From: an uncultured Paenibacillus sp.
Lineage (GTDB): Bacteria > Bacillota > Bacilli > Paenibacillales > Paenibacillaceae
Assembly (NCBI GenBank): GCA_937895345.1
Contig: CALAWP010000094.1
Location: 1 to 59,617 of the forward strand
DNA length: 59,617 nucleotides
Direction: 5' to 3'
The notes under the pieces were generated by a model. The model made no database searches, was not told where the DNA came from, and saw nothing but the letters and a program-made list of their open reading frames with translations. Shown one piece after another: positions 7,071-15,858 of the stretch. Position numbers and translations under genes: made by a program. The first letter of the stretch is position 1, and each line of letters begins with the position of its first letter.

Positions 7071-9242
7071 TTATACTTTAAATTTGGCCAGCGATTCCTT
7101 CAAGCCGCGGGATACGGCGTCCAGCTTGTCCGAAAGCTGAACCAAACCTTCGCTGATGCCGAGCTGCTCGGTGCTGAGCGACGCCACTTCCTCGGAGGTG
7201 GCCGAAGACTGCTCGGCTACGGCGCTGACGTTCGCCATCGCCTCGGACAATACGGATTGAGTATTGTCCAGCTGGCTGATCGATTCCGTGGCAAGCTCCA
7301 GCTTTTCGATAAACTCGCCCATTTGCGATTGAACGGTCATAAAGATCGTATTCGCTTCCTTGACGGAAACGATCTGCTCCTGGAACAGCGGATAGGCGTC
7401 GGACAAGACGCTTACCGTTTCTTCGATCTCTTTCTGAATCTTCTCGGTTATTTGAGCGACGACGTCGATCGATTGTCGCGACTGATCCGCCAGCTTGCGG
7501 ATTTCGTCCGCCACCACCATAAAGCCTTTGCCTGCGGCACCTGCCCGCGCCGCTTCGATCGTCGCGTTCAAGGACAAAATATTCGTTTGTTTCGTCAAAT
7601 TGTTCAGCACGTCCAAAATTTTGACGATGGAACCCGTGCTTTCCTTCAAGGCGTCCACTTTCTCTACCATGGAGCGCGTCATTTCTTCGGTCGCGCCGGT
7701 TTTTTCGATCAAGATGCCCATGTATGCGGTGCCTTGTCCGCTCGCTTGCTCCATATCGGACGCAGAACCCGCCATTTGCTGATTGGCCGCGATGACCTGC
7801 TTCATTTGCTCGTTGATGCTGCCGGTCAGATCCGAGCCTTTTTCCGCTTCCATGGCGAGGCTGGTGGCGCCGCCGGCGATTTCTTCCGTCGCCACGGCGA
7901 TTTCTTTGGCGGCGATGGCCGTTTTCTTCGATGCGTCGGTCAGCTCTGCCGCGGTTTGAAGCACTTCGTCGGCCGACTGCGTCGTCTGCTGCGCCAATGC
8001 CGTAATTTGCGCCATCATGCCGTTAAAGCTACCCGCCAGCTCGCCGATTTCGTCTTTTCGTTTGCCGGATACGGACGCACGAACCGTCAGATTGCCGCCG
8101 GCGCCTTCCACCATCAGATTGCGAAGCTGCACCAGCGGTCTGGCGATTGTAACCAGCACAAGAATACCGATGGCAACCGCCAGCAGCACGGCAATGCCGG
8201 CCGTAATAAACGTCAAATTGCGGATCACGTTCGCTTGCTCCGCCAGCTTGTCCACCGGAATGGCGCCGACGAGCTTCCAGCCGGCCGAAGAAAAGGTCTG
8301 ATAAGCGGCGAGCACATTTTCCCCGTCCTTCGTCTGAAGCTTCGGTCTGCCGGAACGGCCTTCATCGCCGTTCTGGTTCAGATCGACCAAGGCCGGCTGG
8401 CCGATCAAGGTTGGATCTTCAAGCGACGTGATATAGCGTCCTTCCGTGTCGGCAATATAAATGGTGCTGCCATCGCCCAAATCGACGTCTTTATAACGAT
8501 CGGACAAGACGTAGGCCGGCATTTCCATGATCAGCACAAAATGATTGTCCGACGTATTCATGTTTTTGATCAGACGGGCGATCGCGATCGTATCGTACGG
8601 CTTGCCGCTCAAAAGTCCGTCCGCCTGCGGCACAATCCACACCGTTTTGCCGCCGAGCTCGACCGTCTCCTTAAACCATGCCGTCTCGGGAGCCGCCTCG
8701 ATTTGCTGATTGCTGGCGTTGCCGGACGTAATGCCTTTCTGGCCGCTTTTGGTCGGAATAATCGAGATCGACGACAATGTGCTGTTCGACATGATGTAGT
8801 TGGAGAGCCTTGTCTGGATTTCTCTCGATGCCTGAAGCTGTTCAAATGTATCTTTGGTACTCGTATAAGTTTGGAATTCGTCTTTAATATCTTGGTCAAT
8901 AACGATCTGGAGCGACAAATCCTCGTAAGTCTTCATCACGACATCCAAATTGTTCGCAACCTGCTTGATCGTTTGCAGACTGGCTTCCGATACGTTTTCC
9001 TCGACAAGCTTCTGCGTCTGGTTGTACGCAAGGAAACCTACCGCAAGAACGCATGCCACGATGCTGACGAAAATGATAAAAAAGAGCTTCATGCCAACAG
9101 ATTTCACCGGATTGCCGAATTTCGTTTCCTTCAGCGCCCCTGTCAGATTGCCCATAAACGCTTTGGCCGCTCCCGGCTTGTTTACTTGGGCCGGCTGGCC
9201 TCCTTGACTTTTGCTGCCTGCTTTTTTCTTAAGGAAAGACAT
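7071..9242 (-). CDS. Methyl-accepting chemotaxis protein
   Basis: This 723-residue transmembrane chemoreceptor senses an extracellular ligand and controls the CheA kinase. A charged, lysine-rich N-terminus is followed by helix 1 (KLFFIIFVSIVACVLAVGFL, about residues 53-72), an extracellular Cache-like sensor (about 75-350), helix 2 (FITAGIAVLLAVAIGILVLV), a HAMP linker and a long cytoplasmic coiled coil. The signalling tip contains KQTNILSLNATIEAARAG and VVADEIRKLADQS. The ligand cannot be read from sequence. The ATG at 9242 follows AAGGCGGTG by nine bases; the open frame runs further upstream without family sequence. The gene is a close paralogue of the next one, in the same direction, and each has its own terminator. 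No CheW-docking pentapeptide is seen at the C-terminus. Confidence 0.93.
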   Translation of the reverse strand: MSFLKKKAGSKSQGGQPAQVNKPGAAKAFMGNLTGALKETKFGNPVKSVGMKLFFIIFVSIVACVLAVGFLAYNQTQKLVEENVSEASLQTIKQVANNLDVVMKTYEDLSLQIVIDQDIKDEFQTYTSTKDTFEQLQASREIQTRLSNYIMSNSTLSSISIIPTKSGQKGITSGNASNQQIEAAPETAWFKETVELGGKTVWIVPQADGLLSGKPYDTIAIARLIKNMNTSDNHFVLIMEMPAYVLSDRYKDVDLGDGSTIYIADTEGRYITSLEDPTLIGQPALVDLNQNGDEGRSGRPKLQTKDGENVLAAYQTFSSAGWKLVGAIPVDKLAEQANVIRNLTFITAGIAVLLAVAIGILVLVTIARPLVQLRNLMVEGAGGNLTVRASVSGKRKDEIGELAGSFNGMMAQITALAQQTTQSADEVLQTAAELTDASKKTAIAAKEIAVATEEIAGGATSLAMEAEKGSDLTGSINEQMKQVIAANQQMAGSASDMEQASGQGTAYMGILIEKTGATEEMTRSMVEKVDALKESTGSIVKILDVLNNLTKQTNILSLNATIEAARAGAAGKGFMVVADEIRKLADQSRQSIDVVAQITEKIQKEIEETVSVLSDAYPLFQEQIVSVKEANTIFMTVQSQMGEFIEKLELATESISQLDNTQSVLSEAMANVSAVAEQSSATSEEVASLSTEQLGISEGLVQLSDKLDAVSRGLKESLAKFKV

Positions 9243-9346
9243 GCTGAATGACACCGCCTTAGTTGTATTAAATCTATGGTCCCACTTTATGCCTACTATT
9301 TCATATCGACCGATCCGCCTTAATTCATAATAGGACAAAAGAAATA

Positions 9347-9376
9347 GGACCGACAGGAATTCATTCCCATCGGCCC
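9347..9376 (-). terminator. Terminator of the second chemoreceptor gene
   Basis: On the minus strand GGGCCGATGGGAAT pairs with ATTCCTGTCGGTCC with two mismatches and is followed by TATTTCTTTT. It begins nine bases after the stop at 9385, so the two chemoreceptor genes are separately terminated. Confidence 0.8.
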
Positions 9377-9384
9377 GCATTTTT

Positions 9385-11577
9385 CTATAATTTAAATTGA
9401 GTCAGCGCTTCCTTCAGCTCGCGAGATACGGCGTCTAGCTTGCCCGACAGCTGAACGAGACCTTCGCTGACGCTCAGCTGCTCGCTGCTGAGCGACGCCA
9501 CTTCTTCGGACGTGGCGGACGCCTCTTCCGCGACGGAGCTCACGTTCGTCATCGCTTCGGCAAGCAAAGCCTGCGATTCGCCCAGCTCGTCCACCGCGCT
9601 CGTGGCAACCTCCAGCTTCTGAACAAACTGCGCCATTTGGGACTGTACGCCCAGAAAAAGGCCGTTCGCCTCTTTGACGGAGTCGATTTGCTCCCTGAAC
9701 AACGGGTAGGCGTCGGTCAGCGTTTGCACCGTTTCGTCAACCTCTTGGGCGATCGATTGCGTAATTTGCGCGACAACGTCAATCGATTGCCTCGTGTCGA
9801 ACGCCAGCTTGCGAATCTCATCCGCGACCACCATAAACCCTTTGCCGGCCGCACCGGCCCGCGACGCCTCGATTGTCGCGTTCAGCGACAGGATGTTGGT
9901 CTGCTTCGTAATGTTGTTCAGCACATCCAAAATTTTGACGATGGACCGCGTGCTGTCCTTCAGCTTGTCCACCCGGTTCATCATGGAACGGGTCATCTCT
10001 TCCGTCAATCCCGTCTTCTCGATCAAGGACGCCATATGCTCCGTTCCTTGCACGCTGGCGTGCTCCACCTCGGCGGCCGAACGGCCCATCTCATCGTTGG
10101 CGGACGTCACCTTCTCCATGCTGCCGCCGATCGTGCCGGTCAGATCGGCGCCTCTTTCCGCTTCGACGGCCAAGCTGGTAGCGCCCTTGGCGATTTCCTC
10201 CGTAGCGGCCGCAATTTCCTTGGCGGATTGCGCTGTTCGGCGGGACGCATCGGACAGCTCGCCCGCCGTCAGCAGCACGTCTTCGGCGGACCGGGTCGTC
10301 CGCTGCGCCAGTTCCGTAATCTGAGCCATCATGCCGTTGAAGCTGCTGCTCAGCTGTCCGATCTCGTCGCGCCGCTTCCGGATCGTCGACCGGACCGTCA
10401 AATTGCCTTGCGCTCCTTCTCCCATCAAGGCGCTGAGACGAACGAGCGGCCTTCCGACCGTCACAATGACGACGGCTCCGATCGCAATCGCCAACACCGC
10501 GGCAACGGCCGCCGTCAGCACGGTCAGCTCCCGGATCGCATCGGCATCCTTCACCAACGATTCGACCGGTATGGTGCCCACCAGCCGCCAATCGACCCTA
10601 TCGAACGTATTGTACACCGTCAGCACGTCCGTGCCTTCCTTGTCGGTGAGCTTCAACGATCCGTCCTTGTCTCCGTCCGGAATCGTAACGGCAGCCGGCT
10701 GGCCGATAAGCGCCGGATCGGCGGCGACGACGTAATTGCCGGCCGCGTCGATAATATAAAGCTCGCTTCCTTCGCCCAAGCTGACGTCTTCGTAACGTTC
10801 GGTAAGCGACGAGCTCTGAAACTCCAACAGCATCACGTAATTCGCTTGTGACGAAACACTGTCCTTCAGCACGCGGCTCAAGCCGATGACCGGAGTGGAA
10901 GTCGATACGGTCAAGCCTTCGGGCTGCGGCGCGACCCAATGCGTTCTTCCGTCCAGTTCGACCGTCCGCTTGAACCATTCCGTTTCCTTCAAGGCCGCCG
11001 CTTTCGGGCTCTGCGCGGAGCCTGCCGTCAGCGGGTTCAGCCCTTCCGTCAGCGGAATAAGCGAAATGCCTTTCACGACGCTGTTGCTGAGCGTAATCAT
11101 GGCCAGCTTGTCCGACAGCGCCCGGGTCGCTTCGAATCGGGCAAAGTCTTCCCCGCTCGCCGTCATTTCTCCGATGAGGGCATGAATGTCCTTGTCAACC
11201 ATAATTTGCAGCGACAAGTCTTCGAACGTCTGATAGAAAATGTCCAGATTGTCCGCCACCTGGTTCACCGTCTGCTGCGTCGCTTCCGACACTTTTCTTT
11301 CGACCATCGATCGGGATTCGTTATAAGCCAACATGCCGACGGTCAGGACGCAGGCCAATATGCTGAAAAAGATCAATAGGAACAGCTTCAGGCCTACCGA
11401 ACGGACCGGGTTCAGCTTGGCTTCCTTCCAAACGGCCGCCGCCGCGGCTGGCTTCGGCCCCGATGCTCCGTCCGGATCCGGATTAGAAGCGATTGCAAAA
11501 TTGCCGCCGCTTGCAGCGGCTGCCTTCGCTTCGGACGAACCGTCTTTCTTTTGTAACCGTTTCCCAAACTTTGCCAT
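9385..11577 (-). CDS. Methyl-accepting chemotaxis protein, tandem paralogue
   Basis: This 730-residue chemoreceptor has the same plan as its neighbour: an alanine-rich cytoplasmic N-terminus of about 55 residues, a first helix (KLFLLIFFSILACVLTVGML), an extracellular Cache-like region, a second helix (VLTAAVAAVLAIAIGAVVIV), HAMP and a signalling coiled coil with KQTNILSLNATIEASRAG at the tip. The cytoplasmic parts of the two proteins are near-identical in many blocks, while the sensor regions differ more, as expected after duplication and ligand divergence. Even the translation signal is shared (AAGGCGGTGTC before the ATG). The N-terminal extension ahead of helix 1 is unusually long for a chemoreceptor and has no recognised domain. 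Confidence 0.93.
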   Translation of the reverse strand: MAKFGKRLQKKDGSSEAKAAAASGGNFAIASNPDPDGASGPKPAAAAAVWKEAKLNPVRSVGLKLFLLIFFSILACVLTVGMLAYNESRSMVERKVSEATQQTVNQVADNLDIFYQTFEDLSLQIMVDKDIHALIGEMTASGEDFARFEATRALSDKLAMITLSNSVVKGISLIPLTEGLNPLTAGSAQSPKAAALKETEWFKRTVELDGRTHWVAPQPEGLTVSTSTPVIGLSRVLKDSVSSQANYVMLLEFQSSSLTERYEDVSLGEGSELYIIDAAGNYVVAADPALIGQPAAVTIPDGDKDGSLKLTDKEGTDVLTVYNTFDRVDWRLVGTIPVESLVKDADAIRELTVLTAAVAAVLAIAIGAVVIVTVGRPLVRLSALMGEGAQGNLTVRSTIRKRRDEIGQLSSSFNGMMAQITELAQRTTRSAEDVLLTAGELSDASRRTAQSAKEIAAATEEIAKGATSLAVEAERGADLTGTIGGSMEKVTSANDEMGRSAAEVEHASVQGTEHMASLIEKTGLTEEMTRSMMNRVDKLKDSTRSIVKILDVLNNITKQTNILSLNATIEASRAGAAGKGFMVVADEIRKLAFDTRQSIDVVAQITQSIAQEVDETVQTLTDAYPLFREQIDSVKEANGLFLGVQSQMAQFVQKLEVATSAVDELGESQALLAEAMTNVSSVAEEASATSEEVASLSSEQLSVSEGLVQLSGKLDAVSRELKEALTQFKL

Positions 11578-11665
11578 AGAGAGACACCGCCTTCATAAAG
11601 GTAGGACGAATCGGGTTAGGTCTGCGCTGACGAACGATGCCGAAATATGTATGCCAGTCAAATCT

Positions 11666-11694
11666 ATTATTTTCGATCGGCGGGTTAATGTCAA
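11666..11694 (-). promoter_or_regulatory. Sigma-A-type promoter of the second chemoreceptor gene
   Basis: On the minus strand TTGACA (11694-11689) is separated by 17 bases from AATAAT (11671-11666). Transcription would start about 80 bases before the ATG at 11577. A motility sigma factor promoter was looked for and no convincing match was found here. Confidence 0.6.
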
Positions 11695-11709
11695 TCGAAA
11701 AAAGAGAAA

Positions 11710-11743
11710 AAAGACTCTACCCGTACCCGGATATAGAGTCTTT
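11710..11743 (-). terminator. Terminator of the mltG-yrrN-yrrO run
   Basis: AAAGACTCTA pairs with TAGAGTCTTT around an 11-to-13-base loop. On the minus strand a T-run follows. It lies 23 bp beyond the stop of the U32 gene at 11766. Confidence 0.85.
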
Positions 11744-11765
11744 AGTCCAGTGGTGACGCCAGAAG

Positions 11766-13022
11766 TCATCTCATTTTTTTGCGCATCATGTCCATCGGCC
11801 GAACCGGCTTCAGCGTCCGCAGCCTTACGTGCTGCATCGGATGTCTGGCCGCCTCCAGCGCCTCGCCTTCGGCGTCGGTCAGCTCGGTAACCGTCTGCTT
11901 GAAAAACGTGCCTCCGGGGCCGACGAATTCGACTTCCTGCCCCAGCTTGAAATGGTTTCTCTGCTGCAGCGTGGCGAAGCCCGTCCGATCGTCATAATCC
12001 AGAACGACGGCGGCAAAGTCGTAAGGAGCCGCCTTCTCTTCCGGGCCGTAAATATGGTCCTCCGCTCCGGGCACGTCAAGGAAGAAGCCGGTATTGAGCG
12101 GGCGGTTCGCCGCCTTGTAAATTTCCTCGACCCATTCCCGCTTCAGCTCGTAGCCTTCCGGATCGGCGAAATAAGCGTCGATCGCCTGCCGGTACGCATT
12201 GACGACGGTGGCGACGTAATGGACGCTCTTCATCCGACCTTCGATCTTGAAGCTGTCGACGCCGACTTCGATCAGCTCCGGCAAATATTCGATCATGCAC
12301 AAATCTTTGGAGCCCATCGTAAATTGATCCTCGTCCTGACCGGCCGCCGGCGCGTCATCCACAAACAGATCGTATTTCCAGCGGCACGATTGGCAGCAGC
12401 CGCCACGGTTGGAATCCCGGTCCGTAAAGTGGTTGGACAGCACGCAGCGCCCCGAATACGAGGAGCACATCGCTCCATGGATAAACGCCTCGATTTCGAT
12501 ATCGACATGCCGTTTGATTTCGGCGATTTCCTCAAAGCTTGTCTCGCGGCCAAGCACGACGCGCGGCAGTCCTTCTTCCTTCCAAAACTGGACGGCCTGC
12601 CAGTTGACCGTCGATTGCTGCGTGCTCAGATGGACCTCCAGCTTCGGCGCGACCCGCTGCGCCGTCTCGATAATGACCGGATCCGCGGCGATAATGGCGG
12701 CAATGCCGGCCTCTTCCAGACTGCGCAAATAATGTTCCAGGCCGGCAATATCCTCGTTATGCGCGTAAATGTTCGTGGCCACGAACACCTTGGCGCCGTA
12801 GCGGGCGGCGAACTCGACGCCTTCCTTCATTTCTTCGAAGCTGAAGTTGTCGGCGTTCGAACGCAAGCCGTATTGCCGGCCGCCGATGTACACCGCGTCC
12901 GCTCCGTAATGGACCGCGAACTTCAGCTTTTCCAAATTGCCGGCGGGCGCCAGCAGCTCGGGCTTGTCGAGCCGGTAACGCTTGCCTTTGAATCGCGGAG
13001 CCGTCCTGACCGTCGTACTCAT
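11766..13022 (-). CDS. yrrO: U32-family tRNA hydroxylation protein, YrrO/TrhP2 type
   Basis: This 418-residue protein belongs to the U32 peptidase-like family. In B. subtilis its orthologue YrrO, with YrrN, is needed to make 5-hydroxyuridine at tRNA position 34 from prephenate; a collagenase activity was proposed earlier for the family. The signature ELLAPAGNLEKLKFAVHYGA lies near residue 23. The cysteine cluster typical of these iron-sulfur proteins is present: CSSYSGRC and RGGCCQSCRW around residues 177-207. The C-terminal part from about 330 is the usual beta-rich extension. It follows yrrN by 17 bp on the same strand and ends at a terminator, so it is the last gene of the operon. Confidence 0.92.
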   Translation of the reverse strand: MSTTVRTAPRFKGKRYRLDKPELLAPAGNLEKLKFAVHYGADAVYIGGRQYGLRSNADNFSFEEMKEGVEFAARYGAKVFVATNIYAHNEDIAGLEHYLRSLEEAGIAAIIAADPVIIETAQRVAPKLEVHLSTQQSTVNWQAVQFWKEEGLPRVVLGRETSFEEIAEIKRHVDIEIEAFIHGAMCSSYSGRCVLSNHFTDRDSNRGGCCQSCRWKYDLFVDDAPAAGQDEDQFTMGSKDLCMIEYLPELIEVGVDSFKIEGRMKSVHYVATVVNAYRQAIDAYFADPEGYELKREWVEEIYKAANRPLNTGFFLDVPGAEDHIYGPEEKAAPYDFAAVVLDYDDRTGFATLQQRNHFKLGQEVEFVGPGGTFFKQTVTELTDAEGEALEAARHPMQHVRLRTLKPVRPMDMMRKKMR

Positions 13023-13039
13023 GCTGTTGCACCTCCTGC

Positions 13040-13966
13040 TTAATACACTTGCTCTTTATAGAAGAAGCCGTAGCTCAGCTCTCTGTCCGGATCCTGCGCC
13101 TCGCGAATCGGCTCCAGCCACTCCTCCCGGAAGACGTACCCTTCCGGATTCGCCATATAAGCGTCGATAGCTTGCCGGTAGGCGCGGACCACGATTTCAT
13201 TATACTCGATCGGCTTCAGCATGCCTTCTATTTTTAGGCTGTTTACTCCAATTCCCAGCAGCTCGTGAAGGTTCTCGAGCATGCATATATCGTCGGAGCT
13301 CATAATGTGCGTTCCGCTCGCATCCTCGAAGATCGGGTACCGCTCGCCCGGGCGTTCCTGCTCGGTCAAATGCATGCCGCCCCGCGTTGCTTCGCTATTC
13401 CCGTCACCGTGAAGATGGTCCAGGTAGCTGCCTACGAGCTTGCGCTTGGAGTGATAAATGTTGGTCATGCCGTGCACCTGCACCTGAAGCTCCATGTCGG
13501 TGGCGGCTCTGATTTCCTCAATCTGTTCCATGTTCAGCTCGCGCGCCAGCACGAATCGGCTTGCCCCTCTGCGCCTCCAATACTCCGCCGTCGCATAGTT
13601 GGTCGACGTCATCTCGGCGTTCCAATGGAGAGTCACGTCCGGGGCGTGGCGCCTGGCCGCCATAAGCACCGCGGGATCGCCAAAGACGATGGCGTCGACG
13701 CCGATCTCGCTTAAGAAGGCGAGATGACGCTGCAGCGCCTCCAGCGAATCGTTATGAATCAAATTGTTGGCGGCGGCATAAAGCTTTTTGCCTTGTGCAT
13801 GCGCCAGCGATACCGCGGCCTTCATGCCGTCCGCATCGAAATGGCCCGCGAGCCGCACGCCGAACCGCGCGTCTCCGGCGACAAACGCATCGGCGCCCGC
13901 CGACGCCAGCCGCTCGAGCTCTTCCAGGCTGGCCGCGGTGGCCAGCAATTCGGGTTGATAGGTCAT
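13040..13966 (-). CDS. yrrN: U32-family tRNA hydroxylation protein, YrrN/TrhP1 type
   Basis: This 308-residue partner of YrrO has the same U32 fold (ELLATAASLEELERLASAGA near the start, ending SYGFFYKEQVY) but is shorter and lacks the cysteine cluster of its partner. That is the usual difference between YrrN and YrrO, which probably work as a pair on tRNA U34. It starts 40 bp after the mltG stop. In B. subtilis the methyltransferase gene trmR (yrrM), which converts 5-hydroxyuridine to 5-methoxyuridine, lies between mltG and yrrN; here there is no room for it. Confidence 0.88.
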   Translation of the reverse strand: MTYQPELLATAASLEELERLASAGADAFVAGDARFGVRLAGHFDADGMKAAVSLAHAQGKKLYAAANNLIHNDSLEALQRHLAFLSEIGVDAIVFGDPAVLMAARRHAPDVTLHWNAEMTSTNYATAEYWRRRGASRFVLARELNMEQIEEIRAATDMELQVQVHGMTNIYHSKRKLVGSYLDHLHGDGNSEATRGGMHLTEQERPGERYPIFEDASGTHIMSSDDICMLENLHELLGIGVNSLKIEGMLKPIEYNEIVVRAYRQAIDAYMANPEGYVFREEWLEPIREAQDPDRELSYGFFYKEQVY

Positions 13967-14005
13967 CGCTCTGCTCCTCCGCGTTGAACTTGATGCCGCG
14001 GCGCG

Positions 14006-15136
14006 TTATTGGCCGCCGCTCTGGTTGCTTCTTTCGATATTGCGCTGATGCTCGCTGTATGTCTTCGCGAACAAATGCGTCTGGGAGCCGTCTTTTTTCG
14101 TGACGTAAAATAAATAGTCCGTTTCCGCCGGATACAAGGCCGCTTCGATCGAAGCAAGGCTCGGGCTGGCGATCGGTCCCGGCGGAAGCCCGTCGATACG
14201 GTATGTGTTGTAAGGACTGTCGATTTCCAAATCTTCATGCAGCAGGCGATCCTTTTGCTCGCCCAGCGCGTACTGCACCGTCGCGTCGATCTGCAGCCGC
14301 ATCGGCTCCTTCAGCCGATTGTAAATGACGCCGGCTACGAGAGGCCGCTCCTCGTCCACGACAACTTCGCGTTCCACCAGGGACGCTACGGTCAAAATTT
14401 CATGCAGCGATCTGCCGGATTGCTCGAGCGCGTCCTGCCAGCCGTCCGGAAGCGTTCCCAGCTTGCGGTCCGTTTCGACCAGCAAGCGCTGAATGATTTC
14501 TTCTTCCGTGCTGCCCTTTTTCATCTCGTACGTTTCCGGGAACAAATAACCTTCCAGCCTGTGGAGCAATCCAGCCTCCGCAGGCAAGGAACGCACCGTT
14601 TCCGCGTCGCCCCACGCTCGTTCGGCGGCGGCAAGCTCCATAAATTTGTCCCGGTCGACAATGCCTTCGGCCGCGAGCTTATCGGCGATTTGGGCAACGG
14701 TATAACCTTCGGGTATCGTAAACCGGACCATTTCCTCGGCGACGACGTCGCCCGCATTCAGCTTGGCGATAATCGACGCGTTGTCCATGCCCGGATACAG
14801 TTCGTATTGGCCGGCTTGAAACTTGGCTCCCTCGTCCTTAAACTGCAAATAATAGCTGAAAATAAAACCGTTACGAATAATGCCTTCCTGCTCAAGCAGC
14901 TTGGATACCGAGTTGGCGGACATGCCGCGCGAGATGGTCACTTGCTTGACTTCGCCTTGGGGCAACGGCTTCAGGTTGCTCCATACGTAATAGGCCGCTC
15001 CGCCCGCGCCGAGCGCCATCAGCCCGAGCAGGGAGACAAACACCCAGAGGGAGACGACCCACGTTTTGGGACGGCCGTACACTTTTTTCCGTTTCTTTCG
15101 TTTTTTGTTTGGCGTAATTTCAGAAGATTTGTCCAA
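14006..15136 (-). CDS. mltG: Endolytic murein transglycosylase MltG
   Basis: This 376-residue membrane-anchored YceG-family enzyme cuts nascent glycan strands and so sets their length. A basic cytoplasmic N-terminus (NKKRKKRKKVYGRPKTW) is followed by one helix (VVSLWVFVSLLGLMALGAGG) and the extracytoplasmic LysM-like and catalytic parts. The active-site region contains LTVASLVEREVVVDEERPLV with the catalytic Glu and, further on, the family-typical SPYNTYRIDGLPPGPIASPS. I placed the start at the TTG at 15136, six bases after AAAGAGGTGG; the longer open frame to 15373 runs back over the DUF1292 gene and adds no family sequence. It is cotranscribed with yrrN-yrrO downstream. Confidence 0.9.
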   Translation of the reverse strand: MDKSSEITPNKKRKKRKKVYGRPKTWVVSLWVFVSLLGLMALGAGGAAYYVWSNLKPLPQGEVKQVTISRGMSANSVSKLLEQEGIIRNGFIFSYYLQFKDEGAKFQAGQYELYPGMDNASIIAKLNAGDVVAEEMVRFTIPEGYTVAQIADKLAAEGIVDRDKFMELAAAERAWGDAETVRSLPAEAGLLHRLEGYLFPETYEMKKGSTEEEIIQRLLVETDRKLGTLPDGWQDALEQSGRSLHEILTVASLVEREVVVDEERPLVAGVIYNRLKEPMRLQIDATVQYALGEQKDRLLHEDLEIDSPYNTYRIDGLPPGPIASPSLASIEAALYPAETDYLFYVTKKDGSQTHLFAKTYSEHQRNIERSNQSGGQ

Positions 15137-15242
15137 CCATTTCCACCTCTTTAAGCATGTTTCAGCAAATTTCGCATATGCCTTCTTAAAAAAAGAGCGG
15201 TTGTCGGCCGCCCTTCGTTCATGGCTATGCAATTGCGACGGT

Positions 15243-15554
15243 TTAAGGCCTCTCGTCGTCCGAGAACAGCATGTCGTCGAACGCCTCCGCCGCGGTTTCC
15301 CACTCTTCGTCGTCCTCGATCGTCTCGAGTCTCGGCTCGCCGCCTTCGTAAACGACGCGAAACATTTCCGCATCGCCTACCTTCGCCATCGAGTCCGATT
15401 GAAGCGCGGCATAGACGGAGTCCCCCAATTGGAACTCCGCCAAGATGCGGTACGTCTCTTCGGCTCCGTCCTCCGACACCAGCTCGACCTCGCCGCCGAA
15501 CGCTTCCTTCAAGCCGCCGAGCAGCTTCGGTTCTTGTCCGTGAAGGTCCGCCAT
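15243..15554 (-). CDS. DUF1292 family protein
   Basis: This acidic protein of 103 residues (MADLHGQEPKLL at the N-terminus) has the YrzB/DUF1292 pattern: FQLGDSVYAALQSDS, then a run ending DDEEWETAAEAFDDML. The function of the family is unknown. The start codon overlaps the stop of the preceding gene (TGATG), and GGAGG lies ten bases upstream, which decides the start. It is the second of two adjacent DUF1292 genes and is more diverged than the first. The intergenic distance to mltG is about 106 bp. Confidence 0.8.
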   Translation of the reverse strand: MADLHGQEPKLLGGLKEAFGGEVELVSEDGAEETYRILAEFQLGDSVYAALQSDSMAKVGDAEMFRVVYEGGEPRLETIEDDEEWETAAEAFDDMLFSDDERP

Positions 15555-15850
15555 CAGTCGGCATCCTCCATTTCGCCGAGCAGCGTGTTGAACGTCTCCT
15601 CCACGATTTCCCATTCCGCATCGTCGTCGATCGTATAAAGCTTCAAATCGTCGCCGTCTTCCTCGTAGCGGAAGGCATACACTTCGTCTTCCTCTTCGTC
15701 ATTGCTCTCCAGAGGAACAACCATCATATATTTTTTGTCCGAATCGTCGAGCTCGAACTTCATGATGACTTCGAATTCTTCTTCGTTGCCCTCTTCGTCC
15801 GGAATATAAATAATTTCCGGCTCTTCGTACTGCATGTCGTCCTTTGTCAT
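15554..15850 (-). CDS. yrzB: DUF1292 family protein, YrzB-like
   Basis: This very acidic 98-residue protein has the DUF1292 core: KFELDDSDKKYMMVVPLE, VYAFRYEEDGDDLKLYTI and DDAEWEIVEETFNTLL. The location between ruvX and mltG matches B. subtilis yrzB. The function is unknown. The ATG at 15850 follows AAGGTGAGGG by five bases. It starts 8 bp after the ruvX stop and overlaps the next gene by one base, so translation is probably coupled. Confidence 0.85.
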   Translation of the reverse strand: MTKDDMQYEEPEIIYIPDEEGNEEEFEVIMKFELDDSDKKYMMVVPLESNDEEEDEVYAFRYEEDGDDLKLYTIDDDAEWEIVEETFNTLLGEMEDAD

Positions 15851-15858
15851 CGTTACCC

